Shown here piece by piece: positions 55,112-64,000 of a stretch of 64,000 bases of DNA (within the stretch, counting starts at the first letter, position 1; each line of letters starts with the position of its first letter). The stretch spans positions 2,728,001 to 2,792,000 of the forward strand of contig NC_092409.1 in the NCBI RefSeq assembly GCF_009017415.1, given 5' to 3'. The notes under the pieces are model-generated. The model was not told where the DNA came from. It saw only the letters and a program-made list of their open reading frames with translations, and did no database searches. The position numbers were made by a program, and so were the translations under genes. The DNA comes from Aspergillus flavus (lineage: Eukaryota; Ascomycota; Eurotiomycetes; Eurotiales; Aspergillaceae).

Positions 55112-57016
55112 TTTTCATGTCAGGAGCTGTTTAGGTAATTTCAATGGTTGTTGTCGTCAATTTACTGCCCTGGATGCCCTGTCAAGCACCTTGGATCGAT
55201 GCCATGAAGCTTGGTATAAGAGGAGGTTGAAGTGGAGAAGGTGCGGGTTGACACGCGTTCCTGCCTGAGGCTGTCCGGGGCACTGCGCCACGCGATCGTC
55301 GCTAAAAATAGACCCTATAGGCGGGAACCTACAGTAGTAAAGCCCTGAGACGATAGGCAGCTATATAAACAATGCTGTTTCTGCCCTTGTATATGCGCAG
55401 CTTTCAATATTACCCCATCGTATGTGAGGGCGAAGCATGCGACTCCGAATCAGGCACCCAAATTACTGGATCAGTCTAGATGATTTTACTATACGGTGAG
55501 TGAGCGATGCGCAATGATGACGAATCATAGGCCGATCAGCATCTCATTCAATCACGCTAATAATTCTGTCGCCTGGACTCCGCCGCGAATATGTTTGTCG
55601 GTCTAAGTCTGCCTTGAGACAGATCCATTGAGACAAAGGAAGAGTCCTGGATACAAACACTTCATCGACAGTGTTGCTGTGCGACAACACTGTCCTCGGG
55701 TCCTCGACTTTCAACATAATCAGAGTCGTGCGATATGCTATAAAGAGAAGAAATATCTGAACGTTCACTCGTCAGACTACTAAACCTCGTTTATCTGATT
55801 GATAGAGAAAGTGGAAGTGTGTATGTGCAACTCCACGTACAAACATGAACCATGGGCACATTCCCTGGGCTGAGCTGAGTGCATCACACCTGGTGCTGAG
55901 TATGAGTTGAGCTGCATTCAAAAGCTAAATACTGAAGGATCCGACTCAGCGTCTTCAGTGGCTGTATACAATCCACTTTGTCGTGTCAAATCAGGTTGCG
56001 CATAGCCTAATGACCTCATGAGCGACGGCTCTATACTTTCTGTTCGCAAGGTTCAATTTGTGATCGACCCCAATGTGGGGATAACCTAATCCAGTAATGT
56101 ATTACGATAGCTAGGCCAAGGTTAGCATTCGTCATTATCTGAAAAAAACTAGGTTTGCGTCTCACGGAGATAAAAAGAGACATAAAAATGTTGGCCACCC
56201 TCCCACCCTGCTGGATGATACTCAATCATCGATGCATTCTGGCTCTGACTGGTTCAATCAGTATACGCCTCGCACTGAAAGGCTGGAAGACACTTAGGTA
56301 GTAGCTTTGATATTATGGTGAACCGATAGAAGGCCAAGGGATGAAGCTTTCTGCGTAGTCGCTTCTACTAGAGACCTATCTACGTAAGCCTCGTTGCCAG
56401 CCGAGAAGATATATGGAACCATCTTTAAACCTTGCACGGTGAAATTGGACACGAGTGGCCAGACTCATCTAACTTCGATTAGTAAACGCTCTTTCTAGAT
56501 ATGGGTGCATGAACAACCTGTAGAAAATGTCACATTCATATCCAGATAACACCAACGAGTGCTCTGGGCCAGTCACACTTCCTTCTCTCCTTTGGGGCCG
56601 ATAGACGCATGTTCTGAGGGTAAGTCAGCCTCATGAGACTAGGGCTATTTACATACCGTGAGACCATAGGGGTCTAAATCGCTAACGAAAGTGCCCCAAC
56701 ACAGGGCTTCTTATGTATTGCGCGATCAAGAGCCTAGGGGTTTGTTTTCCATTGTTCAAGTTTCCTTTTAGTTCCTCAGAAGCACTTTATTGCAGTAGCC
56801 ATTATGTGCATTATTGTATGTAAGTCGAAGGAAAAACTTCTATTATGTATTAGGATCTCCAATTGTCTTCATATTATCCCAACCGTCTCTTCAGGGTTTT
56901 TTTTCGTCACAATGACAAAGACGCAGCCGTTCTATTTCTTTATATGAAACCATGAACAAAGCATCTAACACTATCTACAAAAAGATATCGAACAGGGAGA
57001 GGATATTTCCCACAAC
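55112..57016. other. Long intergenic region
   Basis: A 1.9-kb gap between two minus-strand genes without a supported ORF. It contains a perfect 10-bp inverted repeat at 55667-55694, listed separately. The rest is moderately AT-rich single-copy-looking sequence. Confidence 0.45.
55667..55694. repeat. 10-bp perfect inverted repeat, 8-nt loop
   Basis: GACAGTGTTG at 55667-55676 and CAACACTGTC at 55685-55694 are exact reverse complements around CTGTGCGA. It could be a hairpin or dimer-binding site; its distance of 560 bp upstream of the nearest start codon (55111, -) fits a promoter site. Confidence 0.5.
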
Positions 57017-58031
57017 TCATACACGGACACCATCAACTTCTTTGCCCTCTGGAACCTTGGCCGCTTTACGTTCAGCCGTGCTCAGTTGCAAACCCTGGTC
57101 ATCCCACCCCTGGATTCCTTTCTTGTACAGAGCCTTCTGAGCCTCCCGGTCAGGTGCCGGGCCTTCTTTGCCACGACGTTCGCGCGAAGAGATAGTCTCA
57201 ACCAAGGTTGCGTCCTCGCCCTCGAGCTCATGACCTTCCACATCAGTCTTGTGGGCCTCAGAGGAGAATTCGTAAGTACGGTATTCGGTGTTAGCCCAGG
57301 CCGTTCCTTGCTTATGGTTAGTCATTCATTGTCTTGGATTGTCCAAAGAGACAACAACAACTCACCTTGGTATTGGTTGCCATCCTCCCAATCCTCAGTG
57401 AAATAATGCAAGAATCCACCATGAGTCACGACAACAATCTCCTTCTCAGGTCTCGCCTTCAACCACCGTCTAGCCTCGCGAGCTCGCTTTCTAATCGCAT
57501 CATGAGTTGGGGCATACCGACCAGTCTAGTCTCACATTAACCCTCTATCCCATTGTTCGGGTATCACCATGACCCTCATAGAAAGATCAACAAACCTTGT
57601 TGTTCCATCCCTCATGCACCAATGATGGGTCAACGGGCAATCCATTCTCCTCGATTTCCTTTCGCAAATCAACGGGGTCGCTACCCGTGTCGCAAGGAAC
57701 ATCGCTGGTTTCTTGCACGTCCGGGAGGAGAAGCAATTTCGTGTCCTTGTGCGCTTCGAAGACGGGCCCGAAACTCTGCAATGCGGTGTAGATGGTACGG
57801 CGAAGGGGAGAAGCAGTTACGAGATCGATCTTGTCATGGAAGGGGAAGTTCTCGGAGAGTTTGCGGCATTGTTCATTGCCCAGGTCGGTGAGGAGGGGGT
57901 CGCGAATGACATGATTTTCTGTGCAGAGATTGTGGAAACCCTGGTTGGTGTGTTAAAGTGAGCTCAGAGTGTGGAAAGGACTGTCGCCGAAGTACCTGAG
58001 CATGGCGCACGCAATGAATAACGGGAGGCAT
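57017..58031 (-). CDS. Histidine phosphatase (phosphoglycerate mutase) family protein, PMU1-like
   Basis: Exons 57996-58031, 57596-57940, 57366-57525 and 57017-57306 join in frame to 276 residues (introns 55, 70 and 59 nt). The first exon is only 12 codons, MPPVIHCVRHAQ, and holds the catalytic motif R9-H10 (RHAQ here; RHG in classical members). Exon 2 has FHNL...DPLLTDLGNEQC and TASPLRRTIYTAL with the second phosphate-pocket Arg. The second catalytic His is in EIVVVTHGGFLHYF (exon 3). The C-terminus is a charged extension. These features place it in the cytosolic fungal PMU1-like branch, phosphatases of unclear natural substrate, rather than glycolytic cofactor-dependent mutase. Confidence 0.9.
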
Positions 58032-58798
58032 TTTTGCTGCGTCTATAGACTATAGTCTATGGATGCTAAGGTCGAACCGGTCAGTTGGGAAACCGAGAAT
58101 TTAAAACGTGGGGTAGCGGGGTAGCGATAAGAGCGTCGGCCACAGGTAAAAGGTACAGTACCTCTCTAAACGATCGCTTGGAAGGAGAAAGCTGGGTGGA
58201 ATGTCAATTTATATCCACAAGACTAAAAAGCGGAAAATCAATCAGTCCACAGTCTGAATCCAATCCCAAGCGGAGGACACACACCGTGCAGCCGAACTTG
58301 GACAATTCGTCTTTGCTTGGCTGATGACTCGAGCTTCACGACGGTGGGTCTCTATACTTCTATCGGTATATAATTATATAACTATGCAGGTAGAAATCTA
58401 TTTGGGGAAAGAAAGCCACTTTTCTAGGCAAATCAACATGAATTGCTTGGGAGATACGAACAGAGATTTCATGAACAGAGGCAAACGTCTTGCGATTGAG
58501 TCATTCTCGGAGGAAAGTTCTCCGACCTGGCGGGATCCTGAGGCAGGAACCTTGATCACGAGGCAACTTTGGCGGGTCAGGTGTTCTGTCCATTACTAAC
58601 CTGGGGGTCCACATCCTACTTCTATAGGAATTCTAGACATCAATATTGTGAGTGAAGCAGACCAATTGTTACTACAAGAGAAGTTCATCCATGTGACCGC
58701 TGGTCTTCGACTGCAGTAATAGTAATAGTCATCAATTCGTATCATAGAAGCCTATTGCATTGATTGCCGTAAAGATAGACACCCCATGCTTTCAGGGC
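58032..58798. other. Intergenic region
   Basis: Upstream of the histidine-phosphatase gene (-) and downstream of the Zn2Cys6 gene (-). Two plus-strand frames of 79 and 91 codons have no features and are rejected. A short repeat GACTATAGTCTATG lies near 58046-58061. Confidence 0.45.
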
Positions 58799-60166
58799 TC
58801 AATCAAGTCTACTCCCCGATATTCCCATTGAACAACCCAATCGGTCGAGACAACGAGCGTCCTGCACGATATACTTGTTATCGAGAAGCCGCGCCAGCGA
58901 GGAATAAAGACGTATGGGCGGAATGGGGTCCATTATAAGTTTTTGGACTAGAGTATTCAAGAGATTAATGGCATCCACTGCCCCATTCAGGAGGAATTCC
59001 GGTGCGCTTGCAGTGTTCTCCGGCTGATAGATACTGATGAGATCCTTGAGCTGGGTTACAAGAAATCCCAGGTTGTTCTTTGTACAGAGAATCCGAGAAT
59101 ATAATACCAGGGCTTGTTGAGAGTTCTGGGTGCTCTGGTGTAACTGTGCGTCATGAACATATCTCGGACACTTAACGAGCTCCATGACGATGCGCTCCGT
59201 GACATCCGCAAACATTCTACTTAACCCGGGCTTCTGTGAATCCTCCGCCCTAACCTTTTCTGCTAGTTGCTGCCACTGGTCTTCCTCGAGAAAACACGGC
59301 TGTTCTTTGTGGAAGGCGTAGGCAATCAGGAACCCGCGAAAGAAAATATAGCAAGAGCGCGCAAACCCATGGGTGAAGCTCTGTGCTCCCATCTCCTTCA
59401 TCAACGCTGCAACACCGTCGCAATGGCTTGCCCACCCCCCGTGATCCTCAGACGGCACACGCATCTCATAGATGAAAAGTAGGATACTAGCACCGATCAT
59501 ATCGGCCTTGTTCGAAGTATGTTCAGTTCTCAAAGCCTGTTGGAGAGCTTGAAGAGCGTATATGTATGCATTTCGACCTTTGTTTAGCAGTGAGGCTTCC
59601 ACGCCTATCCGGTTTCGGAATACAAGGCACACGCAGTAGGCGGAGATATCAAGACAGACGCTTTGTTCAAACATGGAGGTAATGTAGTCTGCGAAGCTTG
59701 GGTAATTCGTTTCACGAAAGTTATTGAATACGTGGGATATTGGAAAGGCATTGTTTATGAATACTGTAAACGCGAGCCGCTGTTGTTGCCTGATCTCGCA
59801 GGGCTCGTCAGCTGAAAGAGAAACCTGCGGTTGGACTTGCTCCATTGTAGCTATGATGCTATTGTGTTCAGATGGTTTAGCGTCGCGACGGTAGGACTCG
59901 CTTGAAACAGCAGAAGATGCGGGGCTCCTGGATGATCGATTCCGACGTTCCAAGGCTGGTCTTTCATCTTGGAAACGGAAAGATCGCGTGTATCCTGGGC
60001 AGGGACGACGGTATTTGCGGCATTGCGAGCATTGTGGTTTAGCTTGGTCGCACTTTCCTTGTCAGACATTTGCTGCCCGTTGAGATTGCTTGCTATCACC
60101 TATACACACCTTAATACGTCGCTCCCGACAGAGTGCACATGCAGTACTATGAGGGACGCCGACCAT
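58799..60166 (-). CDS. Zn2Cys6 binuclear cluster transcription factor
   Basis: Exon 1 (60110-60166, MVGVPHSTACALCRERRIK) joins through a 57-nt intron to exon 2 (58799-60052, CDQAKPQCSQCRKYRRPCPG), giving 436 residues. The six zinc ligands are C10, C13, C20, C27, C30 and C37 with spacing 2-6-6-2-6; the intron falls exactly before the third Cys, a common position in this family. A basic linker (RFQDERPALERRNRSSR) follows, then a helical domain resembling fungal transcription factor domain 2 (IEM-type ILLFIYEMRVP, GWASHCDGVAALMKEMG, ILFRGFLIA-like IFFRGFLIAYAFHKEQP). It acts in the nucleus; targets are unknown and no cluster lies next to it. Confidence 0.9.
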
Positions 60167-62074
60167 TCTCCGTTTCCACAAATCGCGAACGTAGCTAATA
60201 TCGCAGTGGGAACCCGCCACAAGAAACGCCTAGCTCATGGGGATGGACCGCTCTCTCCATTTAAGTCACCGTCCCAAAATGGACCCATCGTATACACTTC
60301 TGCAGTCTATACCAGTTATGATAATAGCTCGAAATGCCAATCAACCCATTTTATTCAGTCTGTTCAATGGCATTCACTCAACCTTACCCAGCGTACTACA
60401 CTACCCGACGGCCTGCTCTCACCGTATTGGACGAGCCCCACTGTTCATCCTGATTTTCATTCATCCCATACGACACTGATGCGTGAATAATCACATAGAA
60501 CCTGAGGCTGAAAAAAATGGCCCCCAGAGGTCCGAGTTAGGGCGTCATAGATCAATCATAGTTTCGCCCAGATAGGCATCGAAACAGCAGGCACAGGCCA
60601 ATAGTTGTACGCTCCTTGGCAGGCAATCGATGAATTCTCACAGGTGCCAAATAGGTACCATGCTAGCAACTACATATATACTATAGCCGCTAAAGCCCGC
60701 TCAATAATATGGTTGGTGCTTAAATGTTTGGTGCTTCTATTTTAAATCTGCTACCTTGTCGATCACCCGGGTTTAGGGTTAGCGGTCAGTTGGGGGACGA
60801 GATGGCCTCGTGTTTCCCTGCGTTAGTGGATACTTCACGAGCTCTAGAAAGCAAATACGGTATAGTTCGGTTTCTATCTTTGGCTGAGGATTTAGAGTCC
60901 GAGGTCGTATTCATGATTAAACTGACCCATTTGATACTACACTAGAGTGATGGCAGGAAATATCCGGGAGTTTGGTGGATCTGAATAGCCATGTATCATA
61001 GTGAAACCGCATATTGTGGTTGTTTGACTAGTACAGGACTAAAGTAGACGTATAGATGGATCTATCCTCATTTCACTGGCCTTTAGTGTTGAAACTTCTA
61101 TGGGTAACAATTATTCTGCTAAAGGGAGGGTCATTTCTACGCTAAGAGATCCGTACACACTTTTATCCTATCCTCGGTTCATTCTATATACTTACTTCCC
61201 CCTCTATATGTTTTCTTAAGTTTATTTCTTTTTTCCCCGCCCTCCTTGGTTTTCCTTCCCTCTTGGCGCATCCATGCCTAGGTACATACTACACAGTAAG
61301 ATCGCCCAGTGTCCCCTCTACGTGACTCCTCGAATAAAACATGATTCCCTGCATTGTCGGGTCTGTTCTCTTTGTTTTCTAATAATAGAGTCTCTCGAAA
61401 TACCAGAGCGAATAATCATTCTGTAGTCTGAATCTACCGAGTTGAGCAGTCCTCATTTCTCCAAGGTTTATGAGCCGTCATACAAGAAACTTTCCCCACA
61501 AGTAGTTGAATTTGAGCAAAATTAATTGATTTGGCCACTTTTAATTGCGCAGATGACGTCGCTCTGTATTATGACCCTATTCTCGGCGTTGGTGCCTTGC
61601 TTTGATTGTCTTTTATACTGGTCTTCTATTTCTATACGGCGTGACTAGGCGGGTGTTAGTGATCCAGTGCCTCTTGACTTTTTGGTCATTTTCTTGATTA
61701 CTATTTTCTTGCTTTTTGCTTTTCTGTTCCGTCGACATACCGCTATCATAGTGGCGGGTTACTTGTTATCCTGCTTGGTGAGTGTAGTGCCTTTGCTACG
61801 ATTGATGTCGTCGATATGGCGTCGATGGGTGATTTTCTTGTTTGGTTCAACGGTTCTACTCTAACATTGCTGCTCTACAACTACCTGTATTCTCATACCG
61901 TCTACATATACTGCATGTGTTTAGCACGGTAATGCCCTTTCACGATGTATTTACGGTCGATGTGAAGTCGATCTTTTTTACTCCAATTTGATAGAAGCAA
62001 ATATTGAACATATAACTAAATTGGTATTGACATGACGAAATAAATGCAGCAGAACAACACCCCTGCCCCTATTT
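60167..62074. other. Long intergenic region
   Basis: A 1.9-kb gap without a supported gene. The plus strand is pyrimidine-rich between 61140 and 61300 and T-rich through 61980. Two adjacent telomere-like words (TTTAGGGTTAG) at 60773-60783 are too short to mean anything. A hydrophobic 65-codon frame at 61667 has only a GTG start and is rejected. Confidence 0.45.
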
Positions 62075-63654
62075 TTAATAATCCATGGACTGTTCTAACA
62101 AGCCTCTCAACTCAATCTTCTCCGCCTCCAGCTCCTCATTCAGATTAGGAGCAAGCATCAAAACTCGCTTCTGTGGGATAGTTCCCTCCACCAGAGAGTC
62201 GATATCTGAGGACTTGAATCCGAGATCCTTCAGACCACGGGGCTGGTCGCCTAGTTCAGCCAAAAACTTAGCAATCGCTTCGCCGAGCACTTCACCTGCG
62301 CTTTCGCGCTTGACGTTCGAGATGTCGGCGCCGAAGGCCTCGGCTGCTGCCAAATGGCGGTCTGGGTTGGATGCAGCGGTGAATCGGAAGACTGCAGGCG
62401 CGGTGACGGCGACCGATACACCGTGCGGGATGATCGGGTGCTCAACGTCATATCCGGCATGCTTGTAGCCGGGATTTTGACTGGAGATAGGATAGCTCAT
62501 GCCGTGGCAGAGATGGACACCGGCGTTACCAAAGCCGACACCGGCCAAGGTAGCGGCCAGGAGCATCTTTGACTGGGCCTCAAAGTCATCGGGGTCCTTG
62601 ACAGCCCGGGGCAGATACTTGACGGTGTCACGAAGGGCTTGGAGGGAGAAGATGTCGGAGATCGGGTTCGCGCCCTGATACGCGGGTCGGTTTATGGGGT
62701 TGGTTGGGCGGGGAGTACGCTCGTTGTATGGGATTGCTGTCCATGACTCTAGGGAGTGGCAGAGCACGTCTAGACCGGAGGAGGCGTGCACAGCAGATGG
62801 CATGGTCCGCGTGTTCAGGGGGTCACAGATTCCCAGAGTCGGCTTGAGGTTCCGGTGTGCAATACCGGTTTTGGCTTTCTTAGACACAAGGTCAAAAATG
62901 GCAGTTCCCGTCGTCTCTGATCCAGTGCCTGCTGTGGTTGGCACCGCTACCAATGGCTTCAGTTTCCTTTCTACTGGGAGACCCTTGCCAAGGGGCGCAT
63001 TAACAAAGTCGAGGAAATCGGCCTCGGGATAGACCGTGTACAGATTCATGAGCTTTGCAGTATCGATAACCGATCCACCACCTGTGCGGTCAGTAGCCGT
63101 TCAAGCGATGACAGTGAGTTACTTACCCACTGCGAGGAACGCATCAGGATTGTATGGCTTTGCGAAAGCAATTGCCTCTTTGACACTAATCCTATTAGTA
63201 CATAGGTGATTGGTCTACGTGATCTTACTTACGAATAATCCTTGGGTTCAATCCGAACCTTATCGAACACTGTAAACTCGATTCCTTCCCGGCTCAACCC
63301 TTCCACGGCTTGCTTCATAGCGTCCAACTTGGAGACATTCTGGTCTGTGACAATGCATACTCTCTTTGCCTGCATGTTGGCAAAGTCCATTCCGACTTCC
63401 TTTGTGGCACCAGGGCCAAATCGGATGCTGGAGGCGGCCATCTCGAAGGCGTACTCCTTCTGCCGTGAGGGGTCAACGGGTGTGGCCATGTGGCGACGGA
63501 CATGATCTGCTAGAGTAGGTGTGCGGTGGTGATGATGGTGGTTAGGGTTCGAGTGGCATGGACATGATGGCGGGTGAGTATATTGGACGGTGCGCAAGAG
63601 GTTGAGAGCTCTGTTGGCGGCCGAAGGGGCCACGCGGATGGAGGGAGCGACCAT
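62075..63654 (-). CDS. Mitochondrial hydroxyacid-oxoacid transhydrogenase (iron-type ADH, ADHFE1-like)
   Basis: Exons 63233-63654, 63127-63191 and 62075-63081 join in frame to 497 residues (introns 41 and 45 nt). The first 60 residues are basic and Ser/Ala/His-rich with RALNLLRTVQYTHP, as in mitochondrial presequences. The family core begins EYAFEMAASSIRFGPGATKEVG. It includes the nucleotide-binding GGGSVIDTAKLMNLY (spanning intron 2), VAVPTTAGTGSETTGTAIF, and metal-binding segments with SSGLDVLCHSLESW and VHLCHGMSYPIS, then HGVSVAVTAPAVFRFTA. Family enzymes couple oxidation of 4-hydroxybutyrate to reduction of 2-oxoglutarate. Length and motif order match ADHFE1 throughout; no key segment is missing. 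Confidence 0.93.
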
Positions 63655-64000
63655 AATGCGGGGAAAGCGTTACTTGGAGCTCTATATAGCAGAGGTAATG
63701 AGAAGAAAAGGCAATAGCTATATAAACGAAATTGGCCCAAGAAATAAGGAAAGAGTATAAATAGCGGTCAAGAAGCGAAGTGAGCAAGGAGAGGTGAAGA
63801 AGTGGGAGGTTGCGATTCGAATGCAGGTTCTAGGACCGCAAAATGCGGGGATCCCCAATCGAGTAATTCGGACAAAAAGCCGAGGTTACTGCATACAAAG
63901 CCCTACAGCCACCATTTGGAGATCCCAAAGACACCCACTAAAATTTCTTTTTAGCCAATTATGAATTACCCTAGAGACGAGAGTTTTGGAGAAACAACTC
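63655..64000. other. Upstream region of the transhydrogenase gene
   Basis: The promoter side of the transhydrogenase. On the minus strand GTTTATATAGC at about 63715-63726 is TATA-like, about 65 bp upstream of the start. No other gene seen before the window edge. Confidence 0.4.

Noticed and set aside
60773..60783. Telomere-like TTTAGGGTTAG
   Set aside because: Only two partial units; not a telomeric tract.
61667..61864. Hydrophobic 65-codon ORF
   Set aside because: It starts with GTG, no ATG is available and the T-rich composition explains the hydrophobic residues.

Overview
The window is nuclear DNA of a filamentous ascomycete, most likely Eurotiales (Aspergillus or Penicillium type). Genes are monocistronic and on both strands. 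Introns are 35-152 nt with GT-AG borders and CTAAC-like branch sites. The proteins recognised are typical of that order: REI1, DUG2, MAM3, a TAPT1/EMP65 protein, a KCH1 potassium transporter, an AZUL-HECT ligase, hydroxyacid-oxoacid transhydrogenase and GH43. All exon borders given were derived by eye from splice signals plus reading-frame and family continuity. I saw no tRNA, rRNA, CRISPR array or intact transposon.
Left part (1-14 kb): a partial conserved Eurotiales protein (-), DUG2 (+, WD40 plus M20 peptidase of the glutathione degradosome), a protein of unknown function ending in a perfect 15-copy Glu-Ser-Glu repeat (-), a methyltransferase with a splice-phase conflict (-) and the TAPT1/EMP65 ER membrane protein (-).
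Middle-left (14-31 kb): a decayed F-box gene (+), KCH1 (-) with a long upstream region carrying three related GC-rich inverted motifs, a membrane ORF and a coiled-coil ORF lying in one frame and separated by single stops (-), a GNAT acetyltransferase whose only expected intron lacks an AG acceptor (-), an arrestin-like protein (+) and a large 2OG-Fe(II) oxygenase (-). A 23-bp perfect hairpin lies just upstream of the oxygenase gene.
Middle-right (31-50 kb): a C2H2 regulator (-), MAM3 (+), a small multi-C2H2 protein (-), REI1 (-) divergent from the HECT ligase (+), two tandemly duplicated small proteins of unknown function (-) and an MFS transporter (+).
Right part (50-64 kb): a possible Cys-rich small protein (-), a secreted GH43 glycosidase (+), an unknown conserved coiled-coil protein (-), a histidine-phosphatase family protein (-), a Zn2Cys6 regulator (-) and the mitochondrial hydroxyacid-oxoacid transhydrogenase (-).
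The genes do not form an obvious pathway cluster. No polyketide synthase, NRPS or terpene cyclase is present, so the methyltransferase, MFS transporter and Zn2Cys6 regulator do not make a secondary-metabolite cluster. Accessory signs (a pseudogene, broken splice sites, a tandem duplication, a hairpin) concentrate between 14 and 31 kb and between 44 and 48 kb; housekeeping genes fill the rest.
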